Assembly: GCA_964476375.1 (NCBI GenBank)
Contig: CAYYZW010000221.1
Location: forward strand, 1 to 21,997
Direction: 5' to 3'
DNA length: 21,997 bases
Source: SAT2750 sp964476375
GTDB lineage: Bacteria > Planctomycetota > Planctomycetia > Pirellulales > Pirellulaceae
Shown here: positions 1 through 7,356 of the stretch, in pieces
Layout of the letters: the number at the start of each line of letters is the position of its first letter
Position numbering within the stretch: position 1 is the first letter of the stretch
The notes under the pieces: generated by a model
The model's input: only the letters and a program-made list of their open reading frames with translations
Database searches by the model: none
What the model was told of the DNA's origin: nothing
Program-made: the position numbers and the translations under genes

Positions 1-709
1 ACTTCTGTTGTTTCCATTCGTTATACGGATGGTTGTGGCACTGGGTGCACTGGACCTGGAGTCCAAGGAATATTTTCGATGTCTCGGCTGTCGCCTGCGT
101 GGCATTCTCATCGAGCTTCATCGTGAGAAAATTCACCGCCCCGTTGAATTCCTCCATACCCGGCGTGTTGGAACCCGTGGCGGTCACCAGCTCGTAAGCA
201 ATCCTGTCATAGGGCTTGTTCCGTGCCAGTGAATCCCGCATGTATTTCTGTAAACCGGCACGGTTGGTCAGGCTGTTTCGCTCACTCCCACCCGATCGAC
301 CAATCAGTACATTCGTCCAAAGGGTCGTCCAGTTATTGGCGTAGAGCTCGGTGAATTCCTCGTCATAAAGCAACTTGTTGACCAGCTTCTGACGCTTGTC
401 CTCGTCCTTGCTGCTGTGAAACTCTTTCAATTCCTGAACCGACGGGACACGCCCAATCACGTCCAGGTAAACACGGCGGCACCACTCACCGTCGGTTGCC
501 ATGGGGGAGGGACTGAGTTCATAATCGACCCAGCCCTTGCGGATTTCCTCGTTAATTCGCTGAACCTCGGGAATGCTCACGCCCGCATCCACGTCCGGGG
601 ATGTCTCCTGGCCGTACCCAATCACGGGAATAAACAGGCATGCGATGATTGCCAGGACCGGAAGTGCACGAGCAATCACATTCAAACGCCAGATTGCCGA
701 CTGAGTCAT
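1..709 (-). CDS. DUF1549 (PSCyt2-type) exported protein, C-terminus outside the window
   Basis: This reading frame is open from an ATG at 709 to the left edge, giving 236 residues with no stop. Residues 10-33 form a hydrophobic export signal after a short basic start. The body has the features of the planctomycete DUF1549 family: an RVYLDVIGRVPS segment near 79-90, LLYDEEF near 113-119, and a CTQCHNHP motif at 221-228. That Cys-x-x-Cys-His motif is a family hallmark and resembles a c-type haem site, although haem binding is not proven for these proteins. Family members usually continue into a DUF1553 domain, so most of the protein probably lies beyond position 1. A GAGG about 10 bases upstream supports the start. 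In planctomycetes these genes are often paired with DUF1501 genes; here the only DUF1501 gene is 8 kb away. The exact role of the family is unknown. Confidence 0.88.
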   Translation of the reverse strand, partial: MTQSAIWRLNVIARALPVLAIIACLFIPVIGYGQETSPDVDAGVSIPEVQRINEEIRKGWVDYELSPSPMATDGEWCRRVYLDVIGRVPSVQELKEFHSSKDEDKRQKLVNKLLYDEEFTELYANNWTTLWTNVLIGRSGGSERNSLTNRAGLQKYMRDSLARNKPYDRIAYELVTATGSNTPGMEEFNGAVNFLTMKLDENATQATAETSKIFLGLQVQCTQCHNHPYNEWKQQK

Positions 710-1381
710 ATTAAAACATCCTCATTCTTGCTGAACGCGTGCTAACGACCTTTTCTCTTTGCCCGTGATGTGTGCCTAATACCAAAGCGATCTAACCGGC
801 TTAAAGTACTCGGAAAAAACGGAAATTCCGCGATTCCTCCCAGCAGAGTATACCCCAGTCCTAGGACCATTTGAACAGTCCGTACGTGCCCCACCTGGAA
901 GTGCGTAAACACATAACAAGTGGTGCCGATTGTTTCAAAAATGCGGAAAAAACCACATCCTGGCAGAAAACCAGCTGAAGAAGTTATGTATTGTTTTGCA
1001 ACACATGTAGCAATACGATACACGCAGATTACCACACCCTGGAAATTGTGATTTCAAAACCACCTTCCCGGTGTAGTACGTTATCGGGTATTTCGATCAG
1101 GCAGCCACCACGCACCGCATTTCCCCGTGCAACTCACACCAGCCTGTTCCAACCGGTGTTAGTTGTTGTTCTATAGGAACTTACGGTCCTCAATGCGGTG
1201 CGTTGCAGCACACCCAAAACAAACCCTGTCTCTTCCACATCCGGCCCCGTCCTGTTGCCTCTTCTCTATTCCGGCCCCAGCGTGGAAACTGTCACGTTTG
1301 GACAAGGGGAGAATAATGCAAACGCCATGCCAAAAGACATCCCCTTGCTCAAATGGACGATTTCCCAACGCAGACTCTGAA
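710..1381. other. Intergenic stretch, no convincing gene
   Basis: These 672 bases separate the end of the ABC exporter from the start of the DUF1549 gene, both on the minus strand. Short open frames exist on both strands, but none has a convincing ribosome site or resembles a known family. The stretch is visibly richer in A and T than the flanking genes. I see one promoter-like pair (847-875) pointing to the DUF1549 gene and a small palindrome, CGGAAATTCCG, at 820-830. No intrinsic terminator is evident downstream of the exporter. Confidence 0.6.
847..875 (-). promoter_or_regulatory. Candidate sigma-70-like promoter for the DUF1549 gene
   Basis: On the minus strand TTCAAA (plus-strand 870-875) is followed after 17 bases by TATACT (847-852). 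The -10 element matches the consensus at five of six positions and the -35 at four. Predicted transcription would start near 840 and leave a leader of roughly 130 bases before the ATG at 709. This is a pattern match only. Confidence 0.35.
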
Positions 1382-3385
1382 TCAGGCAGATTCACGCAGG
1401 GGCAACTGGCACATCCGTTGAAAGATCTCACAGCGCCCAGCAAGTTCCTCGTGCGTGCCCACATCGATTATTCGCCCCTCGTCGAGAACCACGATACGAC
1501 TGGCAAGTGCCAGCGTGCTGGGCCGGTGAGTAATCATCAATGTTGTTCGCTGCTGGAGAAACTCCTTCAAAACCTGGTGGATCAGCTTTTCGCTCTCGAC
1601 GTCCACCTGGCTCGTCGCTTCATCGAGCAACAGGATCTGTGGATCCCTGAGAATGGCCCGTGCCAGTGCAATTCTTTGCTTTTGTCCACCAGAGAGCCGT
1701 CCACCAGACTCTCCTGCGATCGTCTCATAGCCCTGGTCAAACTGGCAAATAAACTCGTCCGCCCGCGCCTTCCGGGCGGCCTCGATCACATCATCACGGC
1801 TCGCGTGTGGTGAACCGTAACGGATGTTGTTGATAATCGTGTCATCGAAAAGCACGGTCTGCTGGGTCACCATCCCCACAAGCCGTCGCAGTTCCTTGAT
1901 CCTCAAGTGGGAAAGCGGTGTGTTGTTGACCAGGATCTGTCCCCCGGTGGGATCATAAAACCTGGGAACCAGGTTCAAAAGGGTACTTTTCCCCGACCCA
2001 TTTGCTCCCACGATAGCCACCGTCTCACCCTGCTTGATGGTCAGGTTGATTCTCTGCAGCAGGGGCTCTTCACTGAGGTAATCAAAGTCGACTTCCTCGA
2101 AAACAAGCTGCCGGAATGGTGAAGGCATTGGATCCGGTTCGTCGCTATCGACAATTGCCGGCTCTCGATCCAGCATCTCGTAAATACGATCCGCCGCAGC
2201 ACTGCTTCTCTGAACCGCATTAAACACATCCGCCAGTTTCCGCAGTGGATCACTGGCACCGATCAGCAGTGCATAAAAGGTGATCAGGGCTCCAAAGCCG
2301 AGTGGCCTGCTGGACATGCGAATTCCCAGTAAATGCGTCTCCTGGTTCAGCACCAGGTAGCCCCCGGATACCAGGGCCAGGGAGATAATCACCATCCCTG
2401 TTATCTCTGTCGTGGGCCGGGTGAAGGAATTGAAGGTCATGATCCGCATGGCACGCTTGAAGTACTTTTTTGCCGTACGGTGAAATCGCCCCCGTTCGTA
2501 GCTTTCCATGGTGAACGACTTGACCGCCTGGATCCCAGAAAACGATTCCTCCAGGACCCCATAGAGCTGGGACATCTCCTCCATGGCACGTCGGTTGGCC
2601 TGCTTGATGGCCATGGCAAGCCGGGCAATCAGGTACATCGCCACCGGGAGGACAATCAGCGATACAAGTAACAGCCGCCAGCAAATCAGTGCGGCACCAA
2701 CAAGGCAGACAACCATTTTAAGCGGCTCGCGCACCGCTTTCCCCAGCAGGCTGTTAATGCCCTGGTTGACGCTGTTCATGTCGTTCGTGAAACGGGACAG
2801 CAGGTTCGCCGTTCGATCATCACCAAAGGTGGTCAGGTCCATCCTCAATGTCCTGCGATAGAACTGCTTGCGCAACCCGAAGGTACTCAATTGGGAAAAT
2901 CGCTCCACCAGGATCATGCTTGCCATCAGGAAAAGATCCTTGATCAGGGTCCCGACGAGCAGGGCAGCCACCATCAGCAACAGCGTTTCAAAAGGGCTTC
3001 GAGGCATGTACCTGTGGATCCAGGGCCTGACTGTATTACGCCAGGCAAGTGCCTGCTGATCGGCCATCTGCCGGAACTGGGCCATTTCCAGTTCCTGCCG
3101 TGTCGCGACAGGATTTTCCACGGTGGATTGTTGTTGACCATCAATCCACTGCTGGCGCTGCTGGATCTCCTGCTCGAGCCTGATGATCTCATCATCGATC
3201 CAGTCCGGCATCGCCTTGCCCTGGAAAACAACTTCCACGACCGGGTAAACAGTGCCGATATTGGCTCCCCAGAAGAGGGCTACCATGAGGCTGCAGAAGA
3301 CAGCACCGAGCAGGGTAAACCGGTGCCTTGTGCCGAGCTTCACAGCACGAAAGTAATTCTTCATTGACCGAGTCCGTTCAGTCAC
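1382..3385 (-). CDS. ABC exporter, fused permease and ATPase (MsbA-like)
   Basis: A 667-residue half-transporter expected to work as a homodimer, moving a lipid, lipid-linked glycan or drug-like substrate out across the inner membrane. Hydrophobic helices lie near 22-45, 132-160, 222-258, 328-346 and 362-380. The ATPase domain follows: Walker A GANGSGKST at 460-468, Q-loop Gln508, signature LSGGQ at 564-568, Walker B ILLLDEAT at 584-591 and H-loop His620. It is longer than typical MsbA (about 580 residues) because of a polar Glu/Gln-rich insert of about 75 residues between helices 1 and 2. The start is GTG at 3385: a GGGAGGAG lies 4 bases upstream, whereas the ATG at 3364 has none. The divergent neighbour is a small lipoprotein. 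The substrate cannot be assigned; envelope lipid export is an inference from family. Confidence 0.9.
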   Translation of the reverse strand: MTERTRSMKNYFRAVKLGTRHRFTLLGAVFCSLMVALFWGANIGTVYPVVEVVFQGKAMPDWIDDEIIRLEQEIQQRQQWIDGQQQSTVENPVATRQELEMAQFRQMADQQALAWRNTVRPWIHRYMPRSPFETLLLMVAALLVGTLIKDLFLMASMILVERFSQLSTFGLRKQFYRRTLRMDLTTFGDDRTANLLSRFTNDMNSVNQGINSLLGKAVREPLKMVVCLVGAALICWRLLLVSLIVLPVAMYLIARLAMAIKQANRRAMEEMSQLYGVLEESFSGIQAVKSFTMESYERGRFHRTAKKYFKRAMRIMTFNSFTRPTTEITGMVIISLALVSGGYLVLNQETHLLGIRMSSRPLGFGALITFYALLIGASDPLRKLADVFNAVQRSSAAADRIYEMLDREPAIVDSDEPDPMPSPFRQLVFEEVDFDYLSEEPLLQRINLTIKQGETVAIVGANGSGKSTLLNLVPRFYDPTGGQILVNNTPLSHLRIKELRRLVGMVTQQTVLFDDTIINNIRYGSPHASRDDVIEAARKARADEFICQFDQGYETIAGESGGRLSGGQKQRIALARAILRDPQILLLDEATSQVDVESEKLIHQVLKEFLQQRTTLMITHRPSTLALASRIVVLDEGRIIDVGTHEELAGRCEIFQRMCQLPLRESA

Positions 3386-3697
3386 CCAGCTCCTCCCTGG
3401 CAGGGAAGGAGAGGTCGCCTGCTTGTTGAATTTCCCCTTTTACCAGAAACCGCCCTCTCAGGCCAAGACGAGACCTGGTCACCATTTACGTCATTTCATC
3501 CGTGCTGTGAAAATGATCGGATTACAACGATTCATTCAATTTTACGGTTTGCACGGCCGATCTACCCTGTAGGGGAATTCTCCTTCATGCGCAGTAAGAA
3601 ATGCGCCTGGAAGGGTTTCACACCCCGGACCTGGTGAAGAAACAAAAGGGACCATCGAAATCGTCCGGCAGCACCTGCCGGGCAGGAGGAAAACAGA
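3386..3697. other. Divergent intergenic region between exporter and lipoprotein genes
   Basis: These 312 bases must hold the promoters of both divergent genes, since neither has a gene close upstream on its own strand. Both ribosome sites are clear: GGAGGAG for the exporter, and AGGAGG at 3684-3689 for the lipoprotein. The latter overlaps a short CCTGCC/GGCAGG inverted repeat at 3674-3686. A TTCACA on the minus strand near 3510 is a possible -35 for the exporter, but its -10 partner is poor. I see no coding segment. Confidence 0.5.
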
Positions 3698-4021
3698 GTG
3701 ATGATGCGACAGGTATTCCTTCTCTTGGCGGCGGTGGCACTGATTGCCGGCAGTGGCTGCAAGATGCTCGAAAAAAACTGTACGAACTGTGGCCAGAAGC
3801 AGGCGAGGATGCAGCAGGCGCCCCAGCAGATGATGCAGCAGGCGCCCCAGCAGGTCATGCAGGCCCAGGCCCAACAGATGATGCAGGCCCAGGCCATGGC
3901 GCCGGCCAATCCCACGATGCAGCAGGCGGGCCCCGCTGGGGCAGCCTACGCTTACCCGTATTACACGGTACGGGGGCCCCGCGACTTCTTCATGAAGAAC
4001 CCGCCATCGCTTGGCAACTAG
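3698..4021 (+). CDS. Small Met/Gln-rich lipoprotein with tandem octapeptide units
   Basis: A 107-residue protein of unknown role. Residues 5-20 form a lipoprotein signal ending in AGSGC, so Cys21 is the likely lipidated residue. Two further cysteines (Cys28 and Cys31) form a C-x-x-C just behind it. Residues 38-69 are four consecutive eight-residue units starting with Met: MQQAPQQM, MQQAPQQV, MQAQAQQM and MQAQAMAP. The end is Tyr/Pro-rich, followed by a basic segment. The track opens at GTG 3698, followed directly by ATG ATG; AGGAGG at 3684-3689 sits 8 to 11 bases from the first two of these codons, so the start is 3698 or 3701. The gene stands alone on the plus strand and converges on the ketoacyl synthase gene with a 10-base gap. 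Low-complexity composition makes homology assignment unsafe. Confidence 0.75.
   Translation: MMMRQVFLLLAAVALIAGSGCKMLEKNCTNCGQKQARMQQAPQQMMQQAPQQVMQAQAQQMMQAQAMAPANPTMQQAGPAGAAYAYPYYTVRGPRDFFMKNPPSLGN
3809..3904 (+). repeat. Four tandem 24-bp units inside the lipoprotein gene
   Basis: Units begin at 3809, 3833, 3857 and 3881, each opening with ATGCAG and in frame with the gene. The first two are near-identical: 22 identical bases recur at 3808-3829 and 3832-3853. The last two share ATGCAGGCCCAGGCC. The pattern suggests recent duplication by slippage and copy-number variation between strains. Confidence 0.85.
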
Positions 4022-4031
4022 CAGGTCGGAT

Positions 4032-5309
4032 CTAGTCCCGGTGCTGGGCAACGACCAGCGTTACGTTCTGGCCACCAAAGCCAAAACTGTTATTGAGTGC
4101 GTAGGTGCACTCCACCTCCCTGGACTCGTTGGGAATATAGTCCAGGTCACAATCGGGATCCGGGTTTTCATAGTTAATCGTCGGTGGCACAACATTGTCC
4201 CGGATTGCCATCAGGCAGCAGATCATCTCGGTAACCCCGGCCGCCGTAATCAAGTGCCCCATCATGCTCTTGGTACTTGAAATCGGCGGGGCATCGTCTC
4301 CAAACACCGCCCGGCAGGAATGCGTCTCGGTGCGATCATTCACCAGGGTGCTTGTCCCGTGCGCATTGACATAATCAATATCGCCCGGCTCCAGGCCTGC
4401 CTCGGCAATCGCCATCTTCATACAGGCGATGGCGCCACGTCCTTCCGGGTGGATGTCGGTGATTCGATAGGCATCTGCCGTACTGCCAAAACCAAGAATC
4501 TCTCCATAAATATGGGCTCCTCGCTGCCTGGCATGCTCGAGCTCTTCCAGGATGATCATGGCGGAACCCTCTCCCAGCACGAAACCATCGCGAAGCCGGT
4601 CAAATGGCCGGGACGCTCCCGTCGGATTGTCATTGTTGGTGGAAAGTGCCGTGAGCAAGTTAAAGCCGGTCACCCCCATCGGATGAATCATGCTGTGCGC
4701 TCCGCCCGAGACCATCACATCGGCGATACCACGCTTGATCATGTATGTCGCCTCACCGATCGCCTGGCTGCTGGCTGCACAGGCGGTGAGGGTATTGACC
4801 GAGGGTCCCTGAATATTGAACATTCGGCAGATATGGCTCGCCGGCATGTTCGGCAGGTTTTCCAGTTCCAGGCGGTGGTTGAACGCCGTGTATCCTGCCT
4901 TCACGAACTCCGCGTAGTCGAGTCCATCTTCTGTCAGGCTGGCAGCAACCGAGGAGGTGAACGCCTCAAAGTCGACGAATCCCTCACCGCAGCCCAGGTA
5001 GATACCAATTCGTCCCGGGTCGATTCCAGCATCCATGATCCCGGATGACTCGACCGCCTGGGTTGCTGCTCCAGCGGCAAACTTCGTATGCCGGCCCCTC
5101 TCCACCCAGTCAGCGGGATCGAGACCTACAGCAGACACATCCCAGTCCTTGACTTCCGCCGAGATCTTGGTCGGAAACTCGCTCGCATCAAAAACCGTCG
5201 TGTAACCAACGCCGGACTTGCCCTCCTGGACATTGTCCCAAAGCGTGTTGACATCATGTCCGAGTGGATTTATGCAGCCCAGCCCGGTAACAACAACCCT
5301 GCGAGTCAT
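4032..5309 (-). CDS. fabF: Beta-ketoacyl-ACP synthase II family (FabF-like)
   Basis: A condensing enzyme of 425 residues that would elongate an acyl chain with malonyl-ACP in the cytoplasm. It carries the full thiolase-fold triad of the FabF family: nucleophile Cys177 in LTACAASS, His317 in VNAHGTST, and His352 in KSMMGHL with Lys347. The N-terminal RVVVTGLGCINPLG and C-terminal NSFGFGGQN are typical. Length matches FabF (about 410-425). The ATG at 5309 is chosen because AGGGG lies about 7 bases upstream; the frame extends seven codons further to a GTG at 5330 without better support. It is the last gene of the minus-strand acyl-chain operon, 176 bases after dehydratase A. It may be either a housekeeping FabF or a dedicated synthase for a special lipid or polyene; the unusual dehydratase pair beside it favours the second option. 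Confidence 0.9.
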   Translation of the reverse strand: MTRRVVVTGLGCINPLGHDVNTLWDNVQEGKSGVGYTTVFDASEFPTKISAEVKDWDVSAVGLDPADWVERGRHTKFAAGAATQAVESSGIMDAGIDPGRIGIYLGCGEGFVDFEAFTSSVAASLTEDGLDYAEFVKAGYTAFNHRLELENLPNMPASHICRMFNIQGPSVNTLTACAASSQAIGEATYMIKRGIADVMVSGGAHSMIHPMGVTGFNLLTALSTNNDNPTGASRPFDRLRDGFVLGEGSAMIILEELEHARQRGAHIYGEILGFGSTADAYRITDIHPEGRGAIACMKMAIAEAGLEPGDIDYVNAHGTSTLVNDRTETHSCRAVFGDDAPPISSTKSMMGHLITAAGVTEMICCLMAIRDNVVPPTINYENPDPDCDLDYIPNESREVECTYALNNSFGFGGQNVTLVVAQHRD

Positions 5310-5485
5310 CTCGTTTTCCCCTGGTTTCACCCCGAAACATTCTCACGCCGAGAGGAACTCCTTCCAAGGCCGTCCATTGTAGCCTCAAGCGGTCGAGGCG
5401 ACGATAACCCCTGGCCTGGAAGCGGGTGTGGAGGCAGGGTTTCCTCGTCTTTCACAGAGGGCACACGGCGGTTTGACCCTGAAAA

Positions 5486-6031
5486 TCAATCATCCAGCAA
5501 GCCACTCTTGAAAGCATTCTGCTCGGCCTCCAGCATGTGGGCAGGCGGCAATTTCGCCTCGCCCTCGGGTGTTTGCAGTACATCGTACATACCAAACTTT
5601 CGCATCGTGGAGAGGAAATCTGCCGGGTAAAACTGCTCCGCAGCAAGACGCTGCGGAATAAACGCGAAGACAATATCGATCTCCGCCTGCAGCTGGTCCC
5701 CCTTGTGGCTTGTCCCCTTCACGATCGCCCCGTCATCCGTGCGATTCTCAAGGACCGATGTATACCTCAGCTGGTCACCTGGCCGGACAATTTCATGAAA
5801 CACGGCCCGGGAGATCTTGGCCAGGATGACACATTGCTGAAAACCAACTGCCTCACCAACCAGCAGGCCCCCTGTCTGGGCCAGGCCTTCCACGATCAGC
5901 GTGGAGGGCATGATGGGATAACCCGGCCAGTATTCGTGCAGATGATCTTCCGAGAGACTGACCGTCTTGATCGAAACCGCACGCTGGCCGCTGATGAATT
6001 CCTCAAACCGGTCAATGTGGTACCAGCGCAT
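5486..6031 (-). CDS. Hot-dog-fold 3-hydroxyacyl-ACP dehydratase-like protein A (variant active site)
   Basis: 181 residues of the FabZ/FabA hot-dog family, expected to remove water from 3-hydroxyacyl-ACP. The central helix is clear: PGYPIMP at 36-42 and LIVEGLAQTGG at 45-55, with the catalytic acid at Glu48. The family HFPG motif reads Y34-W-P-G37 here, so the catalytic His position holds Tyr; His30 and His32 lie just before it. About 40 residues extend beyond the usual FabZ end. The start is the ATG at 6031, with GGTGAG a few bases upstream. It follows the carrier protein gene in the same operon. It could be inactive alone, could use His32, or could pair with dehydratase B, which keeps the His. 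Confidence 0.82.
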   Translation of the reverse strand: MRWYHIDRFEEFISGQRAVSIKTVSLSEDHLHEYWPGYPIMPSTLIVEGLAQTGGLLVGEAVGFQQCVILAKISRAVFHEIVRPGDQLRYTSVLENRTDDGAIVKGTSHKGDQLQAEIDIVFAFIPQRLAAEQFYPADFLSTMRKFGMYDVLQTPEGEAKLPPAHMLEAEQNAFKSGLLDD

Positions 6032-6151
6032 CAGATCTCACCCAGGGATTCAATTCCCAGCCGGGACTTGGACTTCACCCTCTTCATGGATGGAACAACC
6101 GTCGGGCCACTTCCATTGACCTGACCATGACTCCATTAACCAGGCCCTGGA

Positions 6152-6610
6152 CTAACTTGTTGAATCGGCTTCGCCGCCATCATCCGCCGCCGCTTCGCCG
6201 CCGTCATCCGCTGCAGCTTCACCAGCTCCCGCCAGCTTGTGTTCGACCATCTTGCAGAGGTCACCAACAGTAAGGAGATCGCCGAAACTCTTGAGCGATG
6301 GATCCTGCTCAAATGCCGAAAGGTCGGCATAGGGCATGCGATCCTTCAATGCCGCCACACCTGACTCGTTCACCCGACCATCCTCGACATATTCTTCACT
6401 GGTAAGAATATCATCCGGCCAGAAATCGTCCCGGCTGAGCGTCAGCTCAAAGGCCTTTTCCATCTGGTGCATGATATCCAGGAAATCAATCGACTCCGCA
6501 CCGAGATCTCCCAGCAGGGTGGAACCTGGGGTAATCGGGTCATCGGGAAAGAGTGTCTCTTCAAGGATCCCGCTTATCTGGGCATAAATCTCGTCGCTAC
6601 TCGGTGCCAT
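6152..6610 (-). CDS. Acyl carrier protein with long acidic C-terminal extension
   Basis: A 152-residue acyl carrier protein, about twice the usual length of 78. Residues 1-57 hold the standard first half, with the phosphopantetheine attachment site at Ser40 in LGAESIDFLDI (usual form DSL). The expected helix III is displaced to about 112-126 (LLTVGDLCKMVEHKL) by an insert of roughly 45 residues rich in Asp and Glu. The tail at 127-152 is Ala/Asp/Gly/Glu with a perfect octapeptide repeat, EAAADDGG twice. The start is ATG 6610 with GGGAG about 10 bases upstream; an upstream TTG at 6637 lacks a ribosome site. The gene sits between the two dehydratase genes, so it is likely the carrier for both and for the ketoacyl synthase. 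It would need a phosphopantetheinyl transferase from elsewhere in the genome. Confidence 0.88.
   Translation of the reverse strand: MAPSSDEIYAQISGILEETLFPDDPITPGSTLLGDLGAESIDFLDIMHQMEKAFELTLSRDDFWPDDILTSEEYVEDGRVNESGVAALKDRMPYADLSAFEQDPSLKSFGDLLTVGDLCKMVEHKLAGAGEAAADDGGEAAADDGGEADSTS
6163..6220 (-). repeat. 24-bp direct repeat in the acyl carrier protein tail
   Basis: Two adjacent 24-base units, plus a partial third, encode EAAADDGG, EAAADDGG and EAD. The unit length keeps the frame. They differ at only a few bases, indicating recent duplication. Confidence 0.75.
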
Positions 6611-6671
6611 GGGGTAGATGCTCCCGTCATTGCTCAAAAGGTGTCGTCTTGTCCGATCCCCAACGGTGGGG

Positions 6672-7178
6672 TCAATTTATTTCGTCGGGCTCTTCACTGG
6701 CTACCAGCTCAACAGGCCAGAGGATGGCATATTGTCTTTGTAACTTGATTCGAAGGTGGTTGTCCGTTAATTCCCTCTCCGGGTGCCGGTCGGCAAGGTT
6801 ATACCGTTCGACCACGAGTCGTCCGGCAACTGCCAGGCTGTCGTTCACCGTCCCCTGGGCCTTGAGCGTGGTCGTCGTGTCGTCCTGCTTCAAAATCTCT
6901 GCAGACACAACCAGCGATTGCCCGGGGGCGACAAAATCCGCACATTTCAGGTTTCGGATCTCCTTCAGTACAACCATCGAGTTGGAGAAATTCTCACTCT
7001 TGCGAATCAGCCAGGCGGAAGCCTGGAACATCGATTCCACCATCAACACACCTGGCATGCAGGGGAAACGTGGAAAATGGTCTTTTAAATACTCCTCGGC
7101 CATGGAAAGGGCCTTCACCGCCTTGATGTGCGACCCTTCTTCCAGCTCCAGGATACGGTCTATCAAGCTAAATTGCAT
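6672..7178 (-). CDS. Hot-dog-fold 3-hydroxyacyl-ACP dehydratase-like protein B
   Basis: 168 residues of the FabZ-like hot-dog family. The active-site helix reads DHFPRFPCMPG at 33-43 and VLMVESMFQ at 44-52, so the catalytic His34 and Glu48 of FabZ are both kept while the Gly after HFP is Arg37. Numbering matches dehydratase A exactly over this motif, which shows that the two are ancient paralogues. The C-terminal 35 residues are charged and specific to this protein. The ATG at 7178 is chosen because AGCAGGA lies about 10 bases upstream and the predicted promoter (7244-7272) would start RNA near 7237, downstream of the alternative GTG at 7241. It is the first gene of the acyl-chain operon. A non-dehydratase thioesterase-like role is possible but less likely. 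Confidence 0.83.
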   Translation of the reverse strand: MQFSLIDRILELEEGSHIKAVKALSMAEEYLKDHFPRFPCMPGVLMVESMFQASAWLIRKSENFSNSMVVLKEIRNLKCADFVAPGQSLVVSAEILKQDDTTTTLKAQGTVNDSLAVAGRLVVERYNLADRHPERELTDNHLRIKLQRQYAILWPVELVASEEPDEIN

Positions 7179-7243
7179 GGAGACAAAATCCTGCTGGCAG
7201 TTTCGGTTTGTCTTTTTTTCCTTCGCTGGCCAGCGAATCACCC

Positions 7244-7272
7244 AATATAATCCTCGCCCAAGAATGCCACAA
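7244..7272 (-). promoter_or_regulatory. Candidate promoter of the acyl-chain operon
   Basis: On the minus strand TTGTGG (plus-strand 7267-7272) is followed after exactly 17 bases by TATATT (7244-7249), five of six matches in the -10. It lies between the thioredoxin terminator and dehydratase B, where a promoter is required if the terminator works. The leader would be about 60 bases. Confidence 0.45.
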
Positions 7273-7325
7273 CAGGGAACTGGTGCGGTGAGGAAGGGCC
7301 GATGACAGGCACTCCATACGAGGAA

Positions 7326-7356
7326 GCTAAAAAACCGGAGCAGCCCGGCTTTTAGC
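7326..7356 (-). terminator. Intrinsic terminator of the thioredoxin gene
   Basis: On the minus strand GCTAAAAGCCGG, loop GCTGCT, and CCGGTTTTTTAGC form a near-perfect hairpin of about 12 pairs with one G-U pair and one bulged T. The second arm supplies a run of six T. The TAA stop of the thioredoxin gene lies inside the first arm. The A-tract/T-tract symmetry means that it could also act in the opposite direction. Confidence 0.65.

Noticed and set aside
742..1035. A 97-codon minus-strand open frame in the gap before the DUF1549 gene
   Set aside because: Composition is unlike a planctomycete protein, it has no ribosome site, and it covers the best promoter candidate of the downstream gene.
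1163..1813. A 216-codon plus-strand open frame opposite the ABC exporter
   Set aside because: It is a shadow of the exporter's ATPase domain; no motif or ribosome site supports it.
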